Under the pieces are notes generated by a model that had not been told where the DNA came from, did not search any database, and saw nothing but the letters and a program-made list of their open reading frames with translations. Made by a program: the position numbers and the translations under genes. From NCBI RefSeq assembly GCF_016862275.1, contig NZ_BOMQ01000048.1, forward strand, positions 1 to 40,539: 40,539 bases of DNA. Reading direction: 5' to 3'. This DNA comes from Actinoplanes nipponensis (GTDB taxonomy: Bacteria > Actinomycetota > Actinomycetes > Mycobacteriales > Micromonosporaceae). Below are positions 24,332-32,888 of this stretch, in pieces. Position 1 is the stretch's first letter. The number at the start of each line of letters is the position of its first letter.

Positions 24332-25924
24332 GTGACCACGACATACGCGCCGGTGGACGCCGGCCGCCTGGCCGCGGACCTGGTGACGCTGGAGACCGGC
24401 CGCACCACGGCGATGCGGACCGACGCGGCGGAGGCCGACCGCGTGGAACGGGCGGCCGCCGGTCTCGGCCGGCCCGCCCTGGTGCTGCGGGCCCGGCTCG
24501 CCCGGGCCGTCGTCATGCTCCGCGAGGGCGAGACCGTAGCCGCCGGCCGGCTGACCCACCAGGTCTACGCCGAAGCGGTCGAGCTGGGCGACGACTACGT
24601 GCTCGCGCGCTGCCACCGCACCCTGTCGATGTTCTTCCGCCAGGTCGGCGACGCCGCGACCGCGCTGGCGCACGCCGTGCAGTGCATGTCGCACACGGCG
24701 GACGACGCCCCGGCGGCCATCCGCAGCCGGCATTTGATGTGCCTGGCCGTGATGCTGGACGAGACCGGCTCGCCCGAGGAGGCCCGGCGCGCCTTCGACG
24801 AGGCGCTCGCCCTGGCCACCGCCGACCACGACGGCGAGCTGGCGCTGCACCTGATGAACAACATGGCCTACACCGCGTACGAGCGGGGCGACCTGTCCGC
24901 CGCCGAGGAGATCACCGAGCGGATGCGGGAGATCACCCGCTCCGCCGGTCTCGCGCTGAACGCCACCTGCCTGGACACCATGGCCCGGGTGGCGATGCTC
25001 GGCGGCCGGCCCGCCGAGGTGGCCGACATCCTCGCCCCGCTGCTCACCGAGGAGACGTCCCGCGACCTGATCGACGTCGGCTACGCGCTGGAGGAGGCCC
25101 TGCTCACCGCGGCCGAGGCCCGGCGCGCGCTGGGCCAGGAGGCCGGCGCGCAACGCCTGCTCGACCGGCTGTTCCGGCTGTGCGCGGAGCACGGGCTGGC
25201 CGGCCTGCAGGCGCGGGCCCGCGAGCAGCAGGCGCTGCTGTACGCCGCCACCGGGCACTACCGGGAGGCGTTCGAGGAGTACCGCCGCTTCCACGACGAG
25301 TCCCGGGAGCTCACCAACGCCCAGCAGGACGCCCGCTCCCGGGCGATGCAGGCGGTCTACCAGGCGGAGGAGGCCCGCCGCGCCACGGATGCGTTCCGCG
25401 AGCTGGCCCACCGCGACGCGCTGACCGGCCTGCACAACCGGCGGCACGCCGACCAGGAGCTGCCCGCGGCGCTCGCCACGGCGGCGGCCGACGGCACGCC
25501 GCTGTCGATCGCGCTGATCGACCTGGACCACTTCAAGCGGGTCAACGACACGCTGTCGCACGAGGCCGGCGACGGCGTGCTGCGGCTGTTCGCCGCGGTG
25601 CTCACCACGGCCGTGCCGCCGGACGCCGTCGTCGCGCGCATCGGCGGGGAGGAGTTCGTCGTGCTGCTGCCGCGGACCGACGGCGCGGCGGCGGAACGCG
25701 CCTGCGAGCACATCCGTGCCACGGTGGCCGGCCAGGACTGGGCGCCGGTCACCGGCGGCCTGCCGGTGACGTGCAGCATCGGCGTCACCACGGTGACCGG
25801 GCGCGGCGCGACCCCGGCGACGGCACTGGCGAGCGCCGACCGCCATCTCTACTCCGCCAAGCGGGCCGGCCGCGACCGGGTGTGCGCCGGCCCGGTCAAC
25901 GCTGCGGCAGAAAGCCGCCGCTGA
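24332..25924 (+). CDS. TPR-like and GGDEF domain protein (diguanylate cyclase)
   Basis: This is a 530-residue cytosolic protein. Residues about 30-340 are helical hairpins of TPR type (ARCHRTLSMFFRQVGDAATALAH, LHLMNNMAYTAYERGDLSAAEE, LLYAATGHYREAFEEYRRFH), probably a protein-binding input domain. A helical linker joins to a GGDEF domain (about 365-520): DALTGLHNRRHAD, LIDLDHFKRVNDTLSHEAGD, and the active site ARIGGEEFVVLLP, where GGEEF is an active-type signature. It should make cyclic di-GMP. The RxxD inhibitory site normally found before the active site is absent (VPPDAVVARI), so product feedback is unlikely. The GTG at 24332 follows GGGAGC. Its 3' end overlaps the convergent sensor gene by 29 bp. 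Confidence 0.9.
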   Translation: MTTTYAPVDAGRLAADLVTLETGRTTAMRTDAAEADRVERAAAGLGRPALVLRARLARAVVMLREGETVAAGRLTHQVYAEAVELGDDYVLARCHRTLSMFFRQVGDAATALAHAVQCMSHTADDAPAAIRSRHLMCLAVMLDETGSPEEARRAFDEALALATADHDGELALHLMNNMAYTAYERGDLSAAEEITERMREITRSAGLALNATCLDTMARVAMLGGRPAEVADILAPLLTEETSRDLIDVGYALEEALLTAAEARRALGQEAGAQRLLDRLFRLCAEHGLAGLQARAREQQALLYAATGHYREAFEEYRRFHDESRELTNAQQDARSRAMQAVYQAEEARRATDAFRELAHRDALTGLHNRRHADQELPAALATAAADGTPLSIALIDLDHFKRVNDTLSHEAGDGVLRLFAAVLTTAVPPDAVVARIGGEEFVVLLPRTDGAAAERACEHIRATVAGQDWAPVTGGLPVTCSIGVTTVTGRGATPATALASADRHLYSAKRAGRDRVCAGPVNAAAESRR

Positions 25925-26708
25925 CCTTGGCGTCCTTGCCGCCGCCGGTGACCTTGGCCGCGTAGCTGTCGTCCGCCACGGAGCGCTTGCCGGCCGCGTG
26001 GCTGAACTGCGCCGCGAAGGTGTACGTGCCGGGCGCGAGGGTGGCGCCCGACCGCAGCGTGAAGTGGAACACCAGCATCTTGGTGGTCCGGCTGCTGGTG
26101 ATCATCAGCAGGTCGGGCGACACGGTGCTCCACCGGCCGGTCTCGGTCACCCCGGCGGTGAGCGCGACCTCCACGGTGACGTCCAGGGCGGTGAGCTTGC
26201 GGGCGCTCTCCAGCACCACGCTGTCCTCGGTCCAGCCGTCCGCGGTGTTCGGGTCGAGCCGGCCGGTCGAGCTGACGTAACCGTCACGGTCGGTGTCGGT
26301 CCCCGGACGGGACGGCGTGACGGTCGCCGGGGACGACGACGCGCCGGTGGACGTCCGCGGGGCCCGGGGCGCCGTCGGCGAGGTGGCCGGCGGGGACGGC
26401 TTGGGCGTGCCGGCCGGGGCCGGGGCCGAGGTCGCCGGGGCGGGTGACGGGGCGGCCACCGGCTGGGCGTCCTCGTCCGGTCCGCGGTTGCCGAGCCGGA
26501 CCCCGGCCACGGCCAGGACCAGGACCACGGCCACCGCGAGCGCCGCCGCCGCGGGTCGCAGCAGGGCGAAGGCGCGATTGGCCGGCCGGTGCGCGTACGC
26601 GGCCCGCCCCTCGGCGATCCGGTCCAGCATCGCCTCCCGGTCCGGCCGGTGCCGGTCGGCCTCCTCGCGCAGCGCGGCGCGCAGGTGGCGCTCGTCATGC
26701 TGACGCAT
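25896..26708 (-). CDS. membrane-anchored partner of ECF sigma factor with extracellular sensor-like domain
   Basis: This is a 270-residue single-pass membrane protein. Residues 1-48 are a charged cytosolic segment (RQHDERHLRAALREEADRHR, then DREAMLDRIAEGRAAYAHRP); 51-73 are the transmembrane helix (RPAAAALAVAVVLVLAVAGVRLG); 76-135 a Pro/Ser/Thr linker; 136-270 a beta-rich external domain. The external part has a DTDRDGYVSS stretch, LTALDVTVEVALTAGVTETGRW, FHFTLRSGATLAPGTYTFAA and QFSHAAGKR. The gene overlaps the ECF sigma gene by 14 bp, so it is very probably its regulator. A zinc anti-sigma HxxxCxxC motif is missing, so sigma binding would use another N-terminal fold. The architecture resembles clostridial RsgI sensors. 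The function is inferred from architecture and context. Confidence 0.7.
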   Translation of the reverse strand: MRQHDERHLRAALREEADRHRPDREAMLDRIAEGRAAYAHRPANRAFALLRPAAAALAVAVVLVLAVAGVRLGNRGPDEDAQPVAAPSPAPATSAPAPAGTPKPSPPATSPTAPRAPRTSTGASSSPATVTPSRPGTDTDRDGYVSSTGRLDPNTADGWTEDSVVLESARKLTALDVTVEVALTAGVTETGRWSTVSPDLLMITSSRTTKMLVFHFTLRSGATLAPGTYTFAAQFSHAAGKRSVADDSYAAKVTGGGKDAKVSGGFLPQR

Positions 26709-27219
26709 TCAGTCCTCCCGTCGTCACTGGCAGATCCATCAGGTACAGGCTGAGCTGGGCCGCGCCCCGCGACGTCAGGCTCTTGACCGCGCCCACCGAG
26801 ATGCCGAGGATCTCGGCCACCTCGCGCTCCGGCACGTCGAACGCGTACCGCAGCACCACGCACTCGCGGCGGCGCAGCGGCAGGTGCCGCAGGGCCGCCC
26901 GGACGTCGAGCACCGCCGGGGTGTCCGGCTCGGCCCGGTCGCGGCGCAACAGGCCGAGCCCGAGCAGGCCGGCCCGCTCCCGGCTCTGCCGCTTGATCCA
27001 CTGGCGGGCCAGGTTGGCCAGGATGCCCCGGGCGTACGCGATCGGGCTGTCCGCCGCCTGGACCCGCTCCCAGTGCCGCCAGACCTCGACGAACGCGTCC
27101 GCGGCCAGGTCGTCGGCCACGCCGGACTCACCCGTCACGAGATAGGCCAGCCGTGACAGGTCCGCGTGATGCTGCTCGAAGAAGCGCCGGAAGGCGCGCT
27201 CGTCGTCCGGGTCCGTCAC
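26695..27219 (-). CDS. ECF RNA polymerase sigma factor (SigE family)
   Basis: This is a 174-residue group 4 sigma factor. Region 2 lies at about residues 10-75 (FFEQHHADLSRLAYLVTGESGVADDLAADAFVEVWRHWERV), with AYARGILANLARQWIKRQ as its -10-binding end. Region 4 lies at about 105-160 (LRHLPLRRRECVVLRYAFDVPEREVAEILGISVGAVKSLTSRGAAQL), a helix-turn-helix for the -35. This is the SAV/SigE-type actinobacterial ECF group. The GTG at 27219 has AAAGGA upstream. The downstream membrane gene starts inside its 3' end, so the pair is translationally coupled. Next to cellulases, it may direct polysaccharide-response genes; targets are unknown. Confidence 0.92.
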   Translation of the reverse strand: MTDPDDERAFRRFFEQHHADLSRLAYLVTGESGVADDLAADAFVEVWRHWERVQAADSPIAYARGILANLARQWIKRQSRERAGLLGLGLLRRDRAEPDTPAVLDVRAALRHLPLRRRECVVLRYAFDVPEREVAEILGISVGAVKSLTSRGAAQLSLYLMDLPVTTGGLNASA

Positions 27220-27589
27220 ACGATCCTTTCCGGTTCATCGGTACGGGTGGAGGCCGGCTGCCCCGGCTGTGAGGTCTACGGAACCGGAGCAGCCGGAGTT
27301 CAGTCGGTCGTCACGTGGTGACCGCCGGTGCCGGGACGGTGACCGGAACGGCGATGCGCTGACGAGCCCATGCATTCTCTTCCGCGGGGGGACGGTGTCA
27401 AGGACTCGCGAGGGGGCCGGGTGAGGTCCTGATGGAGCGGCCCCCTCGCGAGTCACCTGCCCCCTAGTGGCTCCCCGGCGCCGGAAGGTTGCCCGCCCCC
27501 GCGAAGTTTTTTTCACCCGGCGCACGCCGACGCCGGCCACCCCTGCGGGGGCGACCGGCGCCGGCCGTGCGGATCCGGGCTCTGACCTC
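27220..27589. other. 370-bp intergenic region upstream of the ECF sigma gene
   Basis: No gene is supported here. It holds the sigma gene's leader, a TTGACA at 27396-27401 (minus strand) with a weak -10 candidate about 17 bp on, the large hairpin at 27403-27454, and a run of seven T residues at about 27507-27513 near the 3' end of the BNR-protein gene. The promoter suggestion is weak. Confidence 0.5.
27403..27454 (-). terminator. long perfect hairpin downstream of the BNR-protein gene
   Basis: A perfect 16-bp inverted repeat (GACTCGCGAGGGGGCC at 27403-27418, complement at 27439-27454) surrounds a 20-nt loop. It lies 136 bp beyond the stop of the large secreted protein gene and upstream of the sigma gene. 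A terminator is the simplest reading; the distance leaves room for another role. Confidence 0.6.
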
Positions 27590-30235
27590 TCAGTGCCGGA
27601 GCTGGGCGAGGTCGTACGACCAGATGCCCCGGCCGTGGGTGGCCGCGTAGAGCGTGCGGCCGTCCGGGCCGACCTTGAGCTGGAGCGTGGTCGTGGTGGG
27701 CAGGTTGCGTCCGAGGACCGACCAGCGGGTGGCCCGGGGGGCGCGGTAGAAGATCCCGGTGTCGGTGCCCACGGCGAGCCCGCCGCCGTGGACCATCCGC
27801 ACCGTGTTCGCCGGCACGTCCGGCAGGTCGCCGGAGATGTCGGTCCAGTGCTCACCGGCGTCGCGGGACTCGAAGACGTGGCCGATGCCGGCGCCCGGGC
27901 CCTCGGTCCACTTCCGGGAGAACCCGTTGATCACGACCACGACGTGCCGCGGGTCGGCCCGGTCCACGTCGAAGCCGGACACGTACCGGTTCGGCACGGT
28001 GCCGTCGACCGGCAGGGTCAGCTGGTGCCAGCCCGTCCCGTCGGTCCGCCCGACCGCGATGCCCCGGGTGAAGCCCTGGTTGTTGCAGGGTCCGCACCAG
28101 CCGGCGTAGACGTAGCCACCGGAGGTCGCGACCGCGGTGGCGACGTGGGTGGCGCCGAGGTCGAACAGGTTGCGCCACTCCTCGCCGGAACGGATCGCGA
28201 AGCCGTTGGTCTGCAGCCACACGTGCTGCCCGCCGGCGATCCAGGTCCGGCTGTCGCGCGGGTCCATGGTCAGCGGCGCGATGAACCGGGCGGCGCCCGT
28301 CTCGGCGTCCGGCGGGGCGACCTCGTAGCTGGTGGCCAGCGCCGGGTCGCGCGTCCACGAGCCGTCGTTGACCGCACAGTTGTTGGTCACCCAGACGTCC
28401 AGGTACACGTACTCCTCGGCGATGTTGCAGCCGTTGGCCGGGTCGACGATGGTGTCGCCGCCGTCGCCGCCGAAGTTGGAGCCCATCACCCGGTCGCCCG
28501 GGCGCAGGATGGACTGGCCGTTGTCCTGCAGGCCGCCGGAGACGGCGACGCCGCGCCGGTCCCGGCCGACCCCGACCGAGTAGTACTGCAGGATGTCGAT
28601 CGTGCCGTCGTTGAGCGAGACCCAGTCGGTGGCGTGCCCTGCGGCGTCCGCCGCGCCCCGCACCGGCCGGCGGTAGGCGCCGCCGTCGTTGCCGACGACC
28701 ACGAACCGCCGGCCGTGGTACGACCCGATCGCCACCGACTGCTGGTCGGGGTGCGTGGTCTGGTGGCAGTCGCCGGTCTGCTTGGCCGGGTCGATGCTCC
28801 AGCAGTCGAAGCCGAAGTTCCAGTACGGTCCCGGGGTGGTCCAGGTCAGGCCGCCGTCGGTGGACTCGAAGACCTCCTCCAGGCCGGCGTACACGTGGTT
28901 CGGGTCGGCCGGGTCGACCTGCAGGAACTGGTTGTACCAGGACTGCACGCCCGGCATGTAGCCCGGATCGGTCAGCGCCGAACCGGACTCGGCCAGCTCG
29001 TGGTAGTCGGCGCCGAGGGTCCACGGGCCGAACGGCGAGCCGGAGAGCGAGACGTAGAAGCCCTGCAGGGCGCTGTCCGGGTTGGTCGCCAGCAGCGTCG
29101 GCGACTGCTCGATGGCGTAGTACCGCGAGCCGTCGGCGGACGGCGAGAAGGTCACCGTGCCGACGTCGCCCGCGCCGGAGGGCAGGCCGGCCAGCTCCGT
29201 GCGCTGCCAGGCGCCGCCGCTGCGGGTGTAGAAGCCGTTGTACTCGTCGCCGCTGCGCCAGCCGGCCGCGATGACCACGCGGGCGGGGTCGCGGGGATCC
29301 ACGGCGAAGTCGTTGATGATGTTCTTGTACGGCGCGTTCGGGTCGGCCGCCTGCGCACCGCCCGGCAGGAACGCGGGGTTGGGCACGAACTCGGCGCGCC
29401 ACGGGCCGGACAGGTCGGTGAGCGAGTGGGTGAACGCGCCACGGTTGGTCGCGGCCCACACGGTGTTGCCGAAGAACCGCAGCTTGCGGATGGTCGTGCT
29501 CTCCAGCTCGGTGCCGCCCACCCGGTCGCGCGACCGGAACGAGCCGTGCCGCGGGTCGCGGAGCACGTACACGCCGGTGCCGACGAACGAGGTGGCGCTG
29601 GTGTTGGCCTCGCCGGTGGCGTACCAGAGCCGGCCCTTGCGGTCCAGGCGCAGGTCACCGGTGGACGGTGACGGCAGCCGCTCGGAGATGGGCTGCCAGC
29701 GGCCGCCCCCGCTGCGCGAGCGCCAGACGCCGCCGTCGGCTCCGCCGGCGTAGACGTACCCGGCGTTGTCCGCGGCCATGCCGGTGATCCGGCCGGTCAC
29801 CTTGCCGGCGCCGCCGGAGGAGTTGCTGTCGATGTCGCGGTAGCGCGGGTCGTCGGAGTTGTACGGCAGGTCGGTGATCTCGCGCCACCGCCCGGCCGTC
29901 CTGGGCAACGACTGCTGCTGCGCCCAGGCGGCGGAGTACGCCCCCGGCGCGACGATGCCCGGCGCGCTGCGGGCCTCGGCCCACTGCTCGGCCCGCTCGG
30001 CGATCTCCTCGGCCTCGCCGCCCTCCTCCTCCTCGCGGGCGTCGAGGGTCTTGAGCTGGGCGGCGTGCTGGGCCCGCCAGGTGGCCTGCTCGACGTGGTG
30101 GCGGTACGGCACCGGCCGGCTGTCGTCGCCGGGGGCGGCCGTGGCGGGCACCACGGGAGCGACGACGAGCGCCGCCGACATCGTTCCGGCGACGAGTAGG
30201 CGAATTCTTCCGGGATGTTTGAGATGAGGCGACAC
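27590..30235 (-). CDS. large secreted BNR/sortilin-like beta-propeller protein
   Basis: This is an 881-residue exported protein. It has a signal peptide (about 1-35, VSPHLKHPGRIRLLVAGTMS to PATAA), an acidic helical stretch (LDAREEEEGGEAEEIAERAEQW), then a long series of BNR/Asp-box propeller blades (SRSGGGRWQPI, STDGGLTWTTPG, SRDAGEHWTDISGDLP, GRNLPTTTTLQLKV). It resembles GH74/VPS10-type propeller proteins in fold, but the catalytic GH74 motifs (RTDIGGAYRW, GDIGGFHH) are not present, so glycosidase activity cannot be claimed. Two Cys-rich loops (DCWSIDPAKQTGDC and GWCGPCNNQG) may be disulfide-bonded. The GTG at 30235 has GGGGAGGGAA upstream. Monocistronic; divergent from a lipoprotein gene. 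Confidence 0.8.
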   Translation of the reverse strand: MSPHLKHPGRIRLLVAGTMSAALVVAPVVPATAAPGDDSRPVPYRHHVEQATWRAQHAAQLKTLDAREEEEGGEAEEIAERAEQWAEARSAPGIVAPGAYSAAWAQQQSLPRTAGRWREITDLPYNSDDPRYRDIDSNSSGGAGKVTGRITGMAADNAGYVYAGGADGGVWRSRSGGGRWQPISERLPSPSTGDLRLDRKGRLWYATGEANTSATSFVGTGVYVLRDPRHGSFRSRDRVGGTELESTTIRKLRFFGNTVWAATNRGAFTHSLTDLSGPWRAEFVPNPAFLPGGAQAADPNAPYKNIINDFAVDPRDPARVVIAAGWRSGDEYNGFYTRSGGAWQRTELAGLPSGAGDVGTVTFSPSADGSRYYAIEQSPTLLATNPDSALQGFYVSLSGSPFGPWTLGADYHELAESGSALTDPGYMPGVQSWYNQFLQVDPADPNHVYAGLEEVFESTDGGLTWTTPGPYWNFGFDCWSIDPAKQTGDCHQTTHPDQQSVAIGSYHGRRFVVVGNDGGAYRRPVRGAADAAGHATDWVSLNDGTIDILQYYSVGVGRDRRGVAVSGGLQDNGQSILRPGDRVMGSNFGGDGGDTIVDPANGCNIAEEYVYLDVWVTNNCAVNDGSWTRDPALATSYEVAPPDAETGAARFIAPLTMDPRDSRTWIAGGQHVWLQTNGFAIRSGEEWRNLFDLGATHVATAVATSGGYVYAGWCGPCNNQGFTRGIAVGRTDGTGWHQLTLPVDGTVPNRYVSGFDVDRADPRHVVVVINGFSRKWTEGPGAGIGHVFESRDAGEHWTDISGDLPDVPANTVRMVHGGGLAVGTDTGIFYRAPRATRWSVLGRNLPTTTTLQLKVGPDGRTLYAATHGRGIWSYDLAQLRH

Positions 30236-30385
30236 TGCCTGTTCCCTCCCCAAGAGACCGGCCACGAAGGACGCTCGTGGCGCGAGATCGAGCCTCATGA
30301 GTGCGCCGGGAGACCACAACCGTCCGTATGGTCATCGATCGGCGACCGACGGGAACCGGGCGGCGGCCCGGTGCGTCCCAGCGGG

Positions 30386-30838
30386 ATGCCTTCTTCCGTC
30401 CCGCTCCTGCTCGGCGCCGCGACGGCGCTCGCCATCGGGGCCGCAGGCTGCGGTTCCGCCCCGCCGGCGGGGCCGACCGGAGCCTCGGGGGCGCCGGTCA
30501 CCGCGCCGGCCGGCCGGGTCGCCGCCTCTCCCGAACAGAGCACCTTGCCCGCTTCGCCGCAATCCGCGCCGCCTGCAAGAAAACCCCGGCCCTCGGCGTC
30601 GTCCTCACCGGGCGAGCCGGATCAGGGCCGCGACCTGGTCGGCGCGCCCCTCGTGCTGACCGGCACGGTGCGCGTCCTCGACGGCTGCACGGTGCTCGAA
30701 GTGGACGGCCGCCGGTGGGCGCTGCTGGGCGCGTCCGTCCCGAGCCTCCCGGCCGGTGACCGGGTCACGGTGCGGGGCCGTCCGGCCCGGGTCCCGGCCG
30801 GCTGCCCCGCGGACGCCGCGGTACGCCTGCGCGGTTGA
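30386..30838 (+). CDS. small lipoprotein of unknown function
   Basis: This is a 150-residue lipoprotein. The signal peptide MPSSVPLLLGAATALAIGAAGC has a clear lipobox with Cys at residue 22. A Pro/Ser/Ala-rich spacer (about 23-85) is followed by a small beta-rich domain (VGAPLVLTGTVRVLDGCTVL to the end) with two cysteines (DGCTV and AGCPAD), reminiscent of OB-like folds. I do not recognise the family. The start is uncertain: a GTG at 30371 in the same frame adds five residues, and neither start has a strong ribosome site. It is divergent from the BNR protein and ends at a shared terminator with the beta-galactosidase gene. Confidence 0.6.
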   Translation: MPSSVPLLLGAATALAIGAAGCGSAPPAGPTGASGAPVTAPAGRVAASPEQSTLPASPQSAPPARKPRPSASSSPGEPDQGRDLVGAPLVLTGTVRVLDGCTVLEVDGRRWALLGASVPSLPAGDRVTVRGRPARVPAGCPADAAVRLRG

Positions 30839-30840
30839 GC

Positions 30841-30869
30841 GGCCGCGGGCGCCGGCGACGCCCGCGGCC
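30841..30869. terminator. bidirectional hairpin terminator
   Basis: The 11-bp arms GGCCGCGGGCG (30841-30851) and CGCCCGCGGCC (30859-30869) flank a 7-nt loop. It fills the 38-bp gap between the convergent lipoprotein (stop 30838) and beta-galactosidase (stop 30877) genes. Confidence 0.78.
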
Positions 30870-30876
30870 CGCCGGC

Positions 30877-32868
30877 TCAGGCCGGGTGGCGCAGGACCGT
30901 CACACCCCGGGGCTCCAACCGGCCCGGCGTGCCGTGCAGCACCTCGCCCGCCACCCCGGCGAGCTCCACCGGCTCCGCCGTCCGGTTGATCAGGAACCGG
31001 AAGTCGCCGCGGACCGCCAGCTCCACCCGGCCGCGCAGCTCCGCCGGCAGCTCGCCCGGCACGCCAGCGCGGTCCAGCAGGTCGCGCAGCACCGGCGCCA
31101 GGCCGTCCGGGCCGAGCCGGGTCGAGACGTACGCCGCCGAGCCCGTGCCCACCGTCCGCCGGGTGATCGCCGGCGCGCCGCCCTTGTACGACGCCAGCAC
31201 CTCCACGTCCGCGCCGGTGACGGTGACGGCGTCGGTCCACAGGGTGCCGGTCAGCCCGTTGTCCAGCTCGGCCCGTTCGTCGTCGCCGAGCGGGGCGAAC
31301 TCCTCGATCCGGATGCCCAGCAGGTCGCGCAGGGGCCCGGGGTAGCCGTCGAGCCAGACGTGGTCGTGCTCGTCGACGATGCCGGAGAAGTACGTCGTCA
31401 CCAGGTGTCCCCCGGCCGCCACGTACGCCCGCAGCCGCTCGGCCAGCGCGGCCGGGACCACGTGCAGCACCGGCGCCACCACCAGGTCGTAACCCGAGAA
31501 GTCCTGGCCGGCGGGCAGCACGTCCGCGCGCACCCCGAGGTCCAGGAACGCGGAGTACCAATCCAGCGCCTCCCGGCGGTAACGCAGCCGGTCCGTCGGG
31601 TGCGAGTCCTGCTCGCTGGCCCACCACGAGGTCCAGTCGAACAGGATCGCCGCCCGGGCCCGGGTCCGCGCCGTACCCGCGACCGGGGCCAGCCGCCGCA
31701 GCGTGGCGCCCAGCTCGGCCACCGACCGGAAGACCTCGCTGTCGACGCCGGCGTGCGGCAGCATCGCCGAGTGGTACTTCTCCGCCCCCGCCCGCGACTG
31801 CCGCCACTGGAAGAAGCAGACCGCGTCCGCGCCGTGGGCCACGTGCGTCAGGGAGTCGCGGGCCAGCTCGCCCGGCTTCTTCGGCACGTTGATCGGCTGC
31901 CAGTTCACCGCGCTGGTCGAGTGCTCCATCAGGAACCAGGGCCGCCGGCCGGCGATGTGCCCGGTCAGGTTGGCCGAGAAGGACAGCTCGTCCTGGGCCC
32001 GCGGGCCGCGCTGGACGTAGTGGTCGTTGGCCACGAAGTCGACCTCGGCCGCCCAGTCGGCGTAGTCCATCGGCTTCTGCTCGCCCATCACCATGAAGTT
32101 GGTGGTGACCGGCACGTCCGGGGTCAGCTCCCGCAACACGTCGCGCTCGGCGCGCAGGTGGTCCTTGAGCGCGTCGGAGGAGAACCGCTTGAAATCCAGC
32201 TGCTGCGTGGGGTTCGGGTGGGTGGCCGCCTGCCGCGGCGGCAGGATCTGCGCCCAGTTGCTGTAGTGCTGCGACCAGAACGCCGTGCCCCAGGCCGCGT
32301 TGAGCGCGTCCAGGTCGCCGTAGCGCTCGGTGAGCCAGGTGCGGAACGCCGCCGCCGCGTCGTCGGAGTAGTCGTAGACGTTGTGGCAGCCCAGCTCGTT
32401 GGAGACGTGCCAGGCGGCCAGCGCCGGGTGGCCGCCGTAGCGGCCGGCCATGGCGCGGACCAGCCGCAGCGCGTGGGCGCGGAACACCGGCGAGGTGGGC
32501 CGCCAGTGCTGGCGGCCGCCCGGCCAGACCGTGGCGCCGTGCACGTCGACCGGCAGGATCTCCGGGTGCCGGGCGGTCAGCCACGGCGGCGGGGACGCCG
32601 TCGCCGTGGCCAGGTCGACCGCGATGCCCCCGGCGTGCAGCAGGTCCATGACCTCGTCGAGCCAGCCGAAGTCGTACTCGCCCTCGGCGGGTTCGAGCCG
32701 GGCCCACGAGAAGATCGCGAGCGAGACGATGGTGACCCCGGCGGCGTTCATGGCCCGGATGTCGGCGTCCCAGGTGGAGCGCGGCCACTGCTCCGGGTTG
32801 TAGTCGGCGCCGTAGGCCAGGGCGGGCGCCCGGCCGGGCCGGCGCAGCCAGCGGTAGGGGGTTTCCAC
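30877..32868 (-). CDS. GH42 beta-galactosidase
   Basis: This is a 663-residue cytosolic beta-galactosidase of family GH42, the usual length for the family. The catalytic barrel (about 15-390) starts YGADYNPEQWP and holds the acid/base Glu158 (AWHVSNELGCHN) and the nucleophile Glu315 (WFLMEHSTSAVNWQ). A trimerisation domain (about 400-590) and a small C-terminal beta domain follow. There is no signal peptide, so it works on imported galactosides such as galacto-oligosaccharides, arabinogalactan fragments or lactose. The GTG at 32868 has GAGGAGATC upstream. It is the last gene of a four-gene operon behind a CUT1 importer, 20 bp after the binding-protein gene, and is probably repressed by the LacI protein at 36220. 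Confidence 0.95.
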   Translation of the reverse strand: METPYRWLRRPGRAPALAYGADYNPEQWPRSTWDADIRAMNAAGVTIVSLAIFSWARLEPAEGEYDFGWLDEVMDLLHAGGIAVDLATATASPPPWLTARHPEILPVDVHGATVWPGGRQHWRPTSPVFRAHALRLVRAMAGRYGGHPALAAWHVSNELGCHNVYDYSDDAAAAFRTWLTERYGDLDALNAAWGTAFWSQHYSNWAQILPPRQAATHPNPTQQLDFKRFSSDALKDHLRAERDVLRELTPDVPVTTNFMVMGEQKPMDYADWAAEVDFVANDHYVQRGPRAQDELSFSANLTGHIAGRRPWFLMEHSTSAVNWQPINVPKKPGELARDSLTHVAHGADAVCFFQWRQSRAGAEKYHSAMLPHAGVDSEVFRSVAELGATLRRLAPVAGTARTRARAAILFDWTSWWASEQDSHPTDRLRYRREALDWYSAFLDLGVRADVLPAGQDFSGYDLVVAPVLHVVPAALAERLRAYVAAGGHLVTTYFSGIVDEHDHVWLDGYPGPLRDLLGIRIEEFAPLGDDERAELDNGLTGTLWTDAVTVTGADVEVLASYKGGAPAITRRTVGTGSAAYVSTRLGPDGLAPVLRDLLDRAGVPGELPAELRGRVELAVRGDFRFLINRTAEPVELAGVAGEVLHGTPGRLEPRGVTVLRHPA

Positions 32869-32888
32869 GCGATCTCCTCGGTGCGGGC

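Noticed and set aside
30605..32788. A 727-codon minus-strand frame overlapping the GH42 gene
   Set aside because: It is an off-frame shadow of GH42 on the same strand. The GH42 frame has both catalytic Glu motifs and a ribosome site.
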